The notes beneath the pieces were generated by a model that had not been told where the DNA came from, searched no databases, and worked only from the letters and a program-made list of their open reading frames with translations. The position numbers were made by a program, and so were the translations under genes. From positions 1 to 38,209 of the forward strand of contig CAVOJV010000009.1 of the NCBI GenBank assembly GCA_963696325.1: a stretch of DNA of 38,209 nucleotides, given 5' to 3'. This stretch comes from CAVOJV01 sp963696325. GTDB lineage: Bacteria > Pseudomonadota > Gammaproteobacteria > Competibacterales > Competibacteraceae. How positions within the stretch are numbered: the stretch's first letter is position 1; each line of letters opens with the position of its first letter. Below, in pieces: positions 8,849-20,208 of the stretch.

Positions 8849-9751
8849 ATGCGCGCCCTTGCCAAAACCCTGCACCCTTCTCCTTACGTGCTGCTCATCC
8901 TGACTACTCTGTTCTGGTCCGGTAATTTCGTCCTTGGCCGCGCGGTACACCTGGCTTTTCCACCCATCGCCCTGTCCTTCTGGCGTTGGGTGGTGGCCAT
9001 GATGATCCTGCTGCCCTTGGCCTGGTCACGGCTGCGCCCGCACTGGCCGTTACTGCGGGATCACTGGAAGATCCTAACACTGTTAAGCATTCTTGGGGTC
9101 GTCAACTTCAACACCTTCGTCTACACCGGTCTGCAGTCGACCACGGCTACCAACGCGGTGCTCCTGGTCTCCACCACGCCGGTCATCATCGTGGCGCTGT
9201 CTTTTGCCTTGCTGCGCCTCACCGTGACTGGCCGGCAAGCCCTGGGAATAGCCATTTCCCTGCTGGGGGTACTGGTGATCGTTACCAAGGGCGACATGCA
9301 AGCACTGCTGGCCCAGCGGATGAACAGTGGCGATCTCTGGATCATGGCGGCAGTGTTAAGTTGGGCATTATACTCGGTCTGTTTGAAGTGGCGCCCCGAG
9401 GGGTTGCATCCCCTGGCCTTCCTGGCCGCCACCATGATCATTGGGGTGGTTTTGCTCATCCCCCTCTACTGCTGGGATCTGTCCCGCGGCGCCACCTGGG
9501 AACCCAATGCCGTGACGCTGGGCAGCATCGCTTATGTGGCCATTTTCCCGTCCGTCCTCGCCTATATTTTCTGGACCCGCGCAGTGGCGGAACTGGGCGC
9601 CAACCGCACCGGCCAGTTCATGCACCTCATGCCGGCCTTCGGCGCCATTCTCGCCATGCTGTTCCTGGGCGAACGGCTGTATCCCTTCCACCTAGTCGGC
9701 ATTGGCCTGATCGCCGTGGGGATTTATCTGACGACGGGACGCCGATGTTAA
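8849..9751 (+). CDS. EamA/DMT-family transporter
   Basis: A 300-residue inner-membrane protein with ten predicted helices arranged as two EamA repeats, the layout of drug/metabolite exporters. The first repeat starts at LLILTTLFWSGNFVLGR with the typical W-S-G-N element. The second starts at LWIMAAVLSWALYSVCLK. The C-terminal pair contains AFGAILAMLFLGERLYPFHLVG, where the GE preceding a helix is a family hallmark. The substrate cannot be deduced; amino acids or metabolites are usual. The ATG is preceded by GGAAG. No operon partner is visible; the following 570 bp is gene debris. Confidence 0.88.
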   Translation: MRALAKTLHPSPYVLLILTTLFWSGNFVLGRAVHLAFPPIALSFWRWVVAMMILLPLAWSRLRPHWPLLRDHWKILTLLSILGVVNFNTFVYTGLQSTTATNAVLLVSTTPVIIVALSFALLRLTVTGRQALGIAISLLGVLVIVTKGDMQALLAQRMNSGDLWIMAAVLSWALYSVCLKWRPEGLHPLAFLAATMIIGVVLLIPLYCWDLSRGATWEPNAVTLGSIAYVAIFPSVLAYIFWTRAVAELGANRTGQFMHLMPAFGAILAMLFLGERLYPFHLVGIGLIAVGIYLTTGRRC

Positions 9752-9829
9752 GTGTAACGGCCCGACCACATAAGGCGCGGGCGGAGGCCAGACCGGCCCG
9801 GGTGGATGCGGTGATCAGATCCTGTGCCA

Positions 9830-10150
9830 ACCGCCCACGCGGCAAGGCTTCGGCCAGGACCAGTCAAAATACCGGCACTGGTGGCTCGCCCAAGCCCTGG
9901 CGCCGAAGGCCCAACGCGAGACCATGCTGACGGTGGGTGCGGTAACCCTGCTGGGCAAGCGCCTCGCCACCCCGTTGCAGGTTGACAAATACCTGACCTT
10001 GGCGTTGGAAGACGGTTACCGGGTCGGGCAAAGCCGGTCGGTGCGGATACCCTCGAGAGCCGCCTGGCGATTGACCTGAACGCTCTGGAGGCGCGGCTGA
10101 TGCGTAACGGCTACAATGGTGAAGGTGCGCTCGGAAATCCGCAACGCTAA
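9830..10150 (+). pseudogene. Unidentified gene remnant between EamA and the signalling island
   Basis: The 570 bases between the exporter stop and the CheB-CheR start hold no intact gene. Plus-strand frames give a patchwork with protein-like composition: TRQGFGQDQSKYRHWW, ALAPKAQRETMLTVGAVTLL, PLQVDKYLTLALEDGYRVG and, after a frame change near 10050, TLESRLAIDLNALEARLM ending in a stop near 10149. This looks like one broken coding region without a convincing start. I do not recognise the family. The remaining bases up to 10310 show nothing I can name. Confidence 0.3.
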
Positions 10151-10324
10151 ACTTCGCGAAAGTCGCTCCTTCCTGAGTGGGCAACTGCCACCGGGCCGAA
10201 CGCAGGCGCTTCACCAGGAGCTGCTTGCGGCCAGCGTGCCGCGGTAGCCGTTCTCACCGCGGGGGTTCCTGGCCGATGTCCTCTGTCCCCTACGGATAGC
10301 CAGCCCCGCAGATGGGAGAAAATC

Positions 10325-13354
<3,030 letters not shown>

Positions 13355-13358
<4 letters not shown>

Positions 13359-15472
13359 AAAATAAAGATACCGCGCCGAACGAGACCGCCGAACTGCGCC
13401 GGCGGGCCGAAGAGATGGCCCGGGAAAAAGCGGCCCAGTCGCCGGAAAACCTGGAGGCCCTGTCGCCCGAAGAAACGCGGCGGACGCTCCACGAACTGCG
13501 GGTGCATCAGATCGAACTGGAGATGCAGAACGAGGAACTGCGCCGGGCGCAGGCGGAACTGGACGCCTCGCGGGCGCGCTATTTCGACCTGTACGACCTG
13601 GCGCCGGTGGGCTATTGTCACCCTCAGCGAACAGGGACTGATCCTGGAGGCCAACCTCACCGCCGCCAGGTTGCTGGGCGTGGCCCGAGGCGCGCTGGTC
13701 AAGCAGCCGTCTGACCCGCTTCATCCTCAAGGAAGACCAGGACATCTACTACCTGCACCGCAAACAGCTCTTTGAAACGGGTGAACCGCAGGTCGTGCGA
13801 ACTGCGGATGGTGAAAATGGACGGCACGCCATTCTGGGCGCAGCTGGAGGCACCGCCGCGCAGGACGCCGACGGCGCCCGTGTGCCGCGTCGTGCTGAGC
13901 GACATCACCGAACGCAAGCAGGCCGAGGCGGTGCTGCGCGAGAGCGAGGAACGGCACCGGACCCTCCTCCAGACGGCCATGGACGGCTTCTGGCTAGTGG
14001 ACCCGGACGGGCGCCTGCTGGAAGTCAATGAGACCTATTGCCGGATGAGCGGCTACAGCGCGCAGGAACTATTGGCCATGCGCATTCCCGACCTGGAGAT
14101 CGCCGAAACGGCCGACGGACGTAGCCGCCCGCATCCAGAAAATCATGGCAGAGGGCGAGGATCGTTTCGAGTCCCGGCACCGCCGCAAGGATGGGAGCAT
14201 TTTTGACGTCGAAGTCAGCGTCCAATACCATCCCGTCGAAGGCGGGCGGTTGGTGGTTTTTCTGCGGGACATCACCGAGCGCAAACGGGCCGAGGAGGAG
14301 CGGGAGAAGTTGCAGGCGCAGTTGAACCAGGCCCAGAAGATGGAGTCCGTCGGCCGGCTGGCGGGCGGCGTGGCCCACGATTTCAACAACATGCTGAGGG
14401 TGATCCTCGGCCACGCGGAGCTGGCTCTGGAGCAGACTGGACCCGGCGCAGTCCGCTCCACGCCGACCTGCAGGAGATCCACAAGGCCGCCCAGCGCTCC
14501 GCCGACCTGACCCGCCAACTGCTGGCCTTTGCCCGCAAGCAGACCATCGCGCCCAAGGTGCTGGACCTGAACGAGACCGTGGCAGGCATGCTCAAGATGC
14601 TGCGAGCGGCTGATCGGCGAGGACATCGATCTCGCCTGGCAGCCGAAGGCGGAGTCTGTGGCCGGTCAAGGTGGACCCGTCCCAGATCGACCAGATCCTG
14701 GCCAACCTGTGCGTCAATGCCCGGGACGCCATCGCGGGCGTCGGGCAAGGTCACCATCGAGACGGGGACCACCGCCTTCGACGAGGCCTATTGCGCCGAT
14801 CATCGGGGTTCGTCCCCGGGGAGTATGTGCGGCTGGCCGTGAGCGACGACGGCTGCGGCATGGACGAGGAAACGCTGGCCCACATCTTCGAGCCTTTCTT
14901 CACCACCAAAGGCGTCGGGCAAGGGCACCGGCCTGGGGCTGGCCACGGTGTACGGCATCGTCAAGCAGAACAACGGCTTCATCGACGTGTACAGCGAACC
15001 GGGACAGGGAACGACGTTCACGATCTACCTGCCCCGGCATGTGGGCAAGGCCGGACAGGCGCGGACGGAAGGCGCGGCGGGACCGCGCCAGGCGCGGCCA
15101 GGAGACCATCCTGCTGGTGGAAGACGAGCCGGCCATCCTGAAACTGACCACGATGATGCTCGAAAGGCTGGGCTACGCCGTGCTGGCGGCAAGCACCCCG
15201 GGCGAGGCCATCCGCCTGGCCAGGGAGCACGCCGGCGAGATTCAACTGCTATGACCGACGTGGTCATGCCCGAGATGAACGGCCGGGACCTGGCCAAAAA
15301 CCTGCTGTCCCTCTATCCGCACCTCAAGCGCCTCTTCATGTCGGGCTATACGGCCAACGTGATCGCCCACCACGGCGTGCTGGACGAAGGGGTGCATTTC
15401 ATCCAGAAGCCCTTCTCCATAAAAGGGCTGGCCGCCAAGGTGCGGGAAGCGCTGGATTATGGAAAAGATTAA
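13355..15472 (+). CDS. PAS-PAS hybrid sensor histidine kinase with C-terminal receiver (frame-broken)
   Basis: A soluble hybrid kinase of about 700 residues after repair, with no membrane segment. Order: a charged N-terminal coil (ELRVHQIELEMQNEEL); PAS 1 (YFDLYDLAPVGY... ILEANLTAARLLG); PAS 2 (GFWLVDPDGRLLEVNETY) with a PAC end at FLRDITERK; the H-box GGVAHDFNNML; N-box ILANLCVNARDAI; DDGCGMDEE, IFEPFFTTK and GTGLGLATVYG of the ATPase domain; and a receiver with ILLVEDEPAIL, TDVVMPEMNG (phospho-Asp) and the QKPFS lysine. All catalytic residues survive, but at least nine small indels scatter them over three frames. The wording of the ATPase and receiver parts resembles deltaproteobacterial hybrid kinases as I remember them, hinting at transfer. 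The start overlaps the CheB-CheR stop (ATGA), so the two proteins were made together and probably form one pathway. Confidence 0.82.
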
Positions 15473-15522
15473 GAATCACCAGTCGACTAACAAGACGCTG
15501 CACCGGGCGCGGGCGGAACTGA

Positions 15523-15783
15523 AACGAACGCACCGTCACCTTGATCAAGGGTCCCTACCAGGACACGGAACTGGCCTACTATGTGGTCCAGATCGCCGCC
15601 CGCAGCGTCAATGGCATCGACAGTCATGTCCGCGAAGGTGCAACGGTGGAGAGAGGAGCGATCTTCGGGATGATCCGGATCGGCTCCCAGGTGGACCTGA
15701 TCGTACCCTGGCGTGAGAACCTGCATACTCGGGTACGGGCGGGCGATCGGGCGCGGGCCGGCGAGACTATCCTGATCGACTGA
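15523..15783 (+). pseudogene. psd: Phosphatidylserine decarboxylase, C-terminal stub
   Basis: About 86 residues match the C-terminal part of the short (archaeal/rhizobial-type) phosphatidylserine decarboxylase, which makes phosphatidylethanolamine. Visible elements are NERTVTLI, VVQIAARSVNGI, VREGATVERGAIFGMIRIGSQ (the GS pair is where the proenzyme self-cleaves to form its pyruvoyl group) and VRAGDRARAGETIL. A TGA at 15520-15522 stands directly before the NER element, and only about ten plausible residues (KTLHRARAEL) lie upstream before the kinase gene begins. The N-terminal half or more is missing, so it is inactive unless the join is an assembly artefact. Confidence 0.65.
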
Positions 15784-15825
15784 GTGCTTCCCCGCGGGAA
15801 CCCGGCGGCTCCTATTCGCGGCAGT

Positions 15826-15874
15826 TTCAGTATACTGAACCCAGGGCGGCGCCTTCCCGCCGCCCACGCCCTGG
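15826..15874 (+). promoter_or_regulatory. Palindrome and GC hairpin in the leader of the isochorismatase-family gene
   Basis: TTCAGTATACTGAA (15826-15839) is a perfect 14-bp palindrome. It is followed at once by a strong hairpin in which CCAGGGCG (15841-15848) pairs with CGCCCTGG (15867-15874), and GGGCGGC (15844-15850) can alternatively pair with GCCGCCC (15859-15865). The hairpin ends 22 bases before the ATG at 15897. An operator plus a leader structure is a reasonable reading; neither is proven. Confidence 0.4.
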
Positions 15875-15896
15875 ACGCCACTTTAGGAGGACCGCC

Positions 15897-16442
15897 ATGC
15901 TCGTCACTCATGAACATTCCTGCTTGCTGGTCATCGATATTCAAGAACGCCTGATGGCAGCCGTTCAGGATAGCCAAACGGTTATTGCCAACAGCGCCTG
16001 GTTGCTGAAAATCGCGAGGCAACTGGAGGTGCCTATTCTGGCCTCCGAGCAATATCCCCAAGGTCTGGGACATACGGCGCCGGAACTACGAGGCCTGGTC
16101 CCGGCGGCAAGCATCATGGAAAAAACCTGCTTCTCCTGCGCCGCCGACCCGGCCTGCCTGCAGCGCATCAAAGCCTGCCAGCGCGAACAGGTGATCCTGC
16201 TGGGTGCGGAGGCGCATGTGTGCGTGTTGCAGACCGCCCTTGGCTTGCTGGCGGTAGGCAAGGATGTCTATGTGGTGGCTGATTGCATATCATCGCGCCG
16301 GCCACGGGACATGGAATTGGCGGTCGAGCGCATGCGCACCGAGGGGGTGCGGGTGGTGAGCCGGGAGATGGTGGTGTTCGAATGGTTGCAGCAGGCCGGC
16401 ACCGACCGGTTCCGCCAGATCAGCCACGAGTTCTTGCGCTAG
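15897..16442 (+). CDS. Isochorismatase-family hydrolase (YcaC-like)
   Basis: A 181-residue cytoplasmic hydrolase of the isochorismatase-like fold. The catalytic triad is visible: D14 (VIDIQERL), K76 (MEKTCFS) and C109 (EAHVCVLQTA), followed by the family's ALGLLAVGKDVYVVADC strand-helix. Similarity is highest to the YcaC/hydrolase subgroup, whose substrates are mostly unknown; nicotinamidase activity is less likely because the metal-site residues are not evident. The ATG is preceded by an ideal TAGGAGG. It converges on the cysteine synthase gene across a hairpin. Confidence 0.85.
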   Translation: MLVTHEHSCLLVIDIQERLMAAVQDSQTVIANSAWLLKIARQLEVPILASEQYPQGLGHTAPELRGLVPAASIMEKTCFSCAADPACLQRIKACQREQVILLGAEAHVCVLQTALGLLAVGKDVYVVADCISSRRPRDMELAVERMRTEGVRVVSREMVVFEWLQQAGTDRFRQISHEFLR

Positions 16443-16466
16443 TCGCGCCGGCACAACGCCCCTTCT

Positions 16467-16499
16467 CCTGCCCGAGCTTTCGGGAGGGGAGCGGGCAGG
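16467..16499. terminator. Hairpin between convergent genes
   Basis: CCTGCCCG (16467-16474) pairs with CGGGCAGG (16492-16499). A smaller nested stem, CCCGA/TCGGG with a GCTT loop, is also possible. It lies between the stops of two convergent genes, the usual place for a bidirectional terminator, but no run of T follows on either strand. Confidence 0.35.
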
Positions 16500-16507
16500 C
16501 AGTCAGC

Positions 16508-17425
16508 TCACTCGAACAATCCCGCCACCGACAGGTAGCGTTCGCCGGTATCGTAACAAAAGGTCAGGACCCGGCCGCCATCGGGGATATCCGCGAGCTT
16601 CTGGTTCACCGCCGCCAGCGAAGCGCCGGAGGAAATGCCGATGAAGATGCCCTCTTCCCGGACACAGCGTACCGCGAACCGGAACGCATCCTCGGCCGCG
16701 ACCTGAATGATGCCGTCCAACAACTCCGGCTTCAGGATCTTCGGGACAAAACCCGCGCCGATTCCCTGAATCGGATGCAGGCCCTTTTGCCCGCCGCTGA
16801 GAACCGGGGACGCCTCGGGTTCGACGGCGAACACCTTCAGTTGTGGAAATTTCTCCTTCAGCACCTCGGCACAGCCAGTGATATGGCCACCCGTGCCGAC
16901 CCCGGTAATGAGATAGTCGAGCCCTTCCGGAAAATCCGCCAGGATCTCGCGGGCTGTCGTCCGGCGATGGATTTCCGTATTGGCCTCGTTCTCGAACTGC
17001 TGGGGAATCCAGGAATTGGGTATTTCGGCGGCGAGTTCCTGAGCCCTGGTAATCGCCCCGGACATACCCTTTTCCCGCGGGGTCAATACCAGTTCCGCGC
17101 CCAGCGCCGCCAGGTAGCGCCGCCGTTCCAGGGACATGGATTCGGGCATGGTCAGAATCAGCCGGTAGCCCTTGGCGGCCGCCACCATGGCCAGCGCAAT
17201 GCCGGTATTGCCCGAGGTGGGCTCAATGATAACGGTATCCTTGTGAATTCGGCCCTTGTGCTCCGCATCTTCAATCATTGCCAGCCCGATCCTGTCCTTG
17301 ATGCTGCCGCCGGGATTGGCGCGTTCGAGCTTCATCCACACCTCAACACGACGATTCTCAAACAGCCGGTTGATTTTGACATGGGGTGTATTGCCAATAG
17401 TTTCCAGGATATTTCGCGCTTTCAT
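16508..17425 (-). CDS. cysK: Cysteine synthase A (O-acetylserine sulfhydrylase)
   Basis: A PLP enzyme that makes cysteine from O-acetylserine and sulfide. From the ATG at 17425, with GAAGAG upstream, it has 305 residues; a GTG at 17440 would add five residues. K43 in NPGGSIKDR carries PLP, TSGNTG (70-75) binds the substrate carboxylate and GVGTGG (175-180) binds the cofactor phosphate. The N-terminus reads IGNTPH where most CysK proteins have IGNTPL, a variant found in one CysK branch. It stands alone, divergent from hrpB across an AT-rich 150-bp gap. Confidence 0.9.
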   Translation of the reverse strand: MKARNILETIGNTPHVKINRLFENRRVEVWMKLERANPGGSIKDRIGLAMIEDAEHKGRIHKDTVIIEPTSGNTGIALAMVAAAKGYRLILTMPESMSLERRRYLAALGAELVLTPREKGMSGAITRAQELAAEIPNSWIPQQFENEANTEIHRRTTAREILADFPEGLDYLITGVGTGGHITGCAEVLKEKFPQLKVFAVEPEASPVLSGGQKGLHPIQGIGAGFVPKILKPELLDGIIQVAAEDAFRFAVRCVREEGIFIGISSGASLAAVNQKLADIPDGGRVLTFCYDTGERYLSVAGLFE

Positions 17426-17474
17426 TGTCTCTTCACCCACCCTTCATAAACATAAGGTTCACGGGAACGCCGTC

Positions 17475-17502
17475 TTTATCACTTTACGGCAAGCAATGTA
17501 AA
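17475..17502 (-). promoter_or_regulatory. Possible sigma-70 promoter of cysK
   Basis: On the minus strand TTTACA (17502-17497) and GATAAA (17480-17475) are 16 bases apart, inside the AT-rich gap between cysK and hrpB. The -35 fits well and the -10 only partly. No clear counterpart for hrpB was found in the same gap. Confidence 0.3.
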
Positions 17503-17594
17503 ACCAATAAGAATTTTAAATTTTATTTAAATAACCAATATTACTAAACATTGTTAGCCATACTTTTATAAAGATAGTTTAAGATATTGATAGT

Positions 17595-20120
17595 ATGCGT
17601 CAACTTCCTATCGAAACTGTCCTTCCAGACATCCAGGCCTGCCTGCGCAACCAGCGCGCCCTGGTCTTGCAAGCTCCGCCAGGCGCGGGTAAAACCACCC
17701 TCGTGCCGCTGGCGCTGCTGCAGCAACCCTGGCTGGCGGGACACGCCATAGTGATGTTGGAACCGCGCCGTCTGGCTGCTCGGGCGGCGGCGGCACGCAT
17801 GGCGGAACTGCTGGGCGAACCCGTCGGCCATACGGTGGGCTACCGGACCCGCTTCGATAGCAAAATATCCTGCCATACCCGCATCGAAGTGCTTACCGAA
17901 GGCATCCTGACCCGCCGCCTGCAAAGCGACCCGGATCTGGAAGGCGTGGGCTTGGTGATCTTCGACGAATTTCACGAACGCAGCCTGAATGCGGATCTGG
18001 CACTGGCACTGTGTCTGCAGAGCCAGCAGATCCTGCGCAATGACTTGAGGTTGCTGGTCATGTCCGCCACCCTGGATGGCCAGGCGGTGGCCCGCCTGCT
18101 GGGCAACGCTCCCTTGCTTACCTGCCAGGGACGCAGCCATCCGGTCACAATTCACTATCTGCCCCGCGACCCGGATGGCTACAGTGCCGAAACCACCGTT
18201 CGAACGGTATTGCGCGCCCTGCGGGAGCAAGCCGGCGACATCCTGGCCTTTCTGCCGGGCCGCGGCGAGATCCGCCGCGTTTGCGGCCTGCTGGAAGCGG
18301 ACTCGGCCTGCGCCAGCGTGCGACTGTGCCCGCTCTATGGGGAACTGCCGCTTGCCGACCAGCAACGGGCCATCCAGCCCGATCCGCAGGGCCACCGCAA
18401 AGTCGTCCTGGCTACCTCCATCGCCGAAACCAGCCTGACCATCGAAGGGATCACCGCCGTGGTGGACTCCGGTTGGGCGCGGTTGCCCCGCTTCGAACCG
18501 CGCAGCGGCCTGAGCCGCCTGGCCACGGTACGGGTCGCCGCCGATTCCGCCGAACAGCGCGCGGGGCGGGCTGGGCGACTGAGCCCTGGCGCCTGTTACC
18601 GGCTCTGGAGCATAGCCACTCAGCAAACCCTGCGGCCCCATCGCACGCCTGAAATCCTCGAAGCGGATCTCGCACCCCTGGCTTTGGAACTGGCCCAGTG
18701 GGGGGTCAGCGATGCCGCCGAGCTGGCCTGGCTGGACCCGCCGCCAGTGGGTGCTCTGGACCAGGCGCGGGAGTTGCTCGCCGACCTGGAAGCGCTGGAC
18801 TCGCAGGGCCGCATCACTGCCAGCGGGCGCCAACTGGCCGCCCTGCCCCTGCATCCGCGCTTGGCCCATCTGCTCCAGCGGAGCGTTGACCTCGGCTTGG
18901 GGGAACTGGCCTGCGATGTGGCCGCCCTGCTGGAGGAACGCGATATCCTGCGCCGCGAAGAAGGCGCCGGCAGCGACCTGACGACCCGGGTGGAAGCGCT
19001 CAAGGCCTTTCGCAACCACGGGCGGTCGGAAGGCGCCGATGCATCGGCCTGGGCACGGGTGGAACGGGCAGCCAGGCAATGGCGGGCACGGCTCAAGGGA
19101 ATCCACCCCTGCGTCCCTCTTCCGCAGAGTGGGGCGGCAGCGTTCGTGACCGGTACACCCGTAGGTCTGCTGCTAGCCCTGGCCTATCCGGATCGCATCG
19201 CCCAGCGCCGGGATGGCAGCGCGGACCGCTATCGGCTGGCCAGCGGGCGCGGCGCACGGTTGCCCAAAGACGATCCTCTGGTGGGACAGGACTGGCTGGT
19301 GGCCGCGCAACTGGACGCTGGCAATAATGAGGGACGGATCTTTTTAGCCGCACCCGTGGCGCGTGCCGACCTGGAGCAACATCTGGCTGGCCGCGTGCGG
19401 GATGAGCCGATAGTGGGCTGGGATATCCAGCAGGCAGCAGTGATCGCCCGTCAGGAACGGCGGCTGGGCAGGCTGATTATCGAGACTCGGCCCCTGAAGA
19501 ATCCTGCGCCTGCCCAGTTACGCCAAGCCATGGTCGAAGGCATTCGGCGCATGGGCCTGGACAGCCTGCCCTGGACGCGAGATCTCCGTGACTGGCAGGC
19601 CCGCATCCTATCGCTGCGGAGCTGGTGTCCCGAGCAAGGCTGGCCGGATCTGTCCGATGATCGGCTTATGGCCAGTCTGGAAGCTTGGCTGGAACCTTGT
19701 TTGGACGGCCTCGCTCGCCGCGAGCACCTGCAACGCCTGAGTTTATGCGATATCCTGAAAAGCCGCCTGGACCGGTCACTGCACCGGCGGCTGGAAGCAG
19801 CCGCCCCCACCCATCTCCGGGTGCCCAGCGGTTCGCTGCTACGACTGCGTTACACCCCTGGAGAGGCGCCGGTGCTGGCGGTGAAACTGCAAGAACTGTT
19901 TGGGCTCGCCGACACGCCGCGGGTAGCCGAGGGGCGGGTGCCCGTTACCTTGCACTTGCTGTCGCCGGCGCAGCGTCCCATCCAGGTCACTCAGGACCTG
20001 CGGGGATTCTGGGAACGCACCTATGCCGAGGTGAAAAGGGAACTCAAGGGCCGCTACCCCAAGCACCCCTGGCCGGATGACCCATGGACCGCCATCCCCA
20101 CCCGGCGAACCGCGTCATGA
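17595..20120 (+). CDS. hrpB: ATP-dependent RNA helicase HrpB
   Basis: An 841-residue DEAH-type helicase of the HrpB family; its cellular role is poorly defined. Motif I is PPGAGKTT (28-35), motif II DEFHER (124-129), motif III SAT (157-159), motif V TSIAETSLTIEGI and motif VI QRAGRAGR, followed by the HA2 region and the long HrpB-specific C-terminal domain ending near RGFWERTYAEVKRELKGRYP. The length matches the family and no frame break is seen, which is notable given its neighbours. The start ATG is the first residue of the conserved MRQLPIE opening. Confidence 0.95.
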   Translation: MRQLPIETVLPDIQACLRNQRALVLQAPPGAGKTTLVPLALLQQPWLAGHAIVMLEPRRLAARAAAARMAELLGEPVGHTVGYRTRFDSKISCHTRIEVLTEGILTRRLQSDPDLEGVGLVIFDEFHERSLNADLALALCLQSQQILRNDLRLLVMSATLDGQAVARLLGNAPLLTCQGRSHPVTIHYLPRDPDGYSAETTVRTVLRALREQAGDILAFLPGRGEIRRVCGLLEADSACASVRLCPLYGELPLADQQRAIQPDPQGHRKVVLATSIAETSLTIEGITAVVDSGWARLPRFEPRSGLSRLATVRVAADSAEQRAGRAGRLSPGACYRLWSIATQQTLRPHRTPEILEADLAPLALELAQWGVSDAAELAWLDPPPVGALDQARELLADLEALDSQGRITASGRQLAALPLHPRLAHLLQRSVDLGLGELACDVAALLEERDILRREEGAGSDLTTRVEALKAFRNHGRSEGADASAWARVERAARQWRARLKGIHPCVPLPQSGAAAFVTGTPVGLLLALAYPDRIAQRRDGSADRYRLASGRGARLPKDDPLVGQDWLVAAQLDAGNNEGRIFLAAPVARADLEQHLAGRVRDEPIVGWDIQQAAVIARQERRLGRLIIETRPLKNPAPAQLRQAMVEGIRRMGLDSLPWTRDLRDWQARILSLRSWCPEQGWPDLSDDRLMASLEAWLEPCLDGLARREHLQRLSLCDILKSRLDRSLHRRLEAAAPTHLRVPSGSLLRLRYTPGEAPVLAVKLQELFGLADTPRVAEGRVPVTLHLLSPAQRPIQVTQDLRGFWERTYAEVKRELKGRYPKHPWPDDPWTAIPTRRTAS

Positions 20121-20149
20121 TTGGCGATTTCGCTACTTTAATCTATATT
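20121..20149 (+). promoter_or_regulatory. Possible sigma-70 promoter for the sensor kinase gene
   Basis: TTGGCG (20121-20126) and TATATT (20144-20149) are exactly 17 bases apart in a markedly AT-rich stretch just after the hrpB stop, about 60 bases before the kinase start. This suggests that the two-component pair has its own promoter. Confidence 0.45.
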
Positions 20150-20208
20150 TTAAAATAACCTTCCGTTGCGCAAGCTATCCGCTACAGAACTGGCCAACGG
20201 GAATGACA

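Noticed and set aside
16283..17449. 388-codon plus-strand open frame opposite cysK
   Set aside because: Overlaps the complete cysteine synthase on the minus strand and has no recognisable domain.
17544..19106. 520-codon minus-strand open frame opposite hrpB
   Set aside because: Its sequence is Gln/Gly-rich low-complexity typical of an antisense shadow of a GC-rich gene; hrpB on the plus strand has every family motif.
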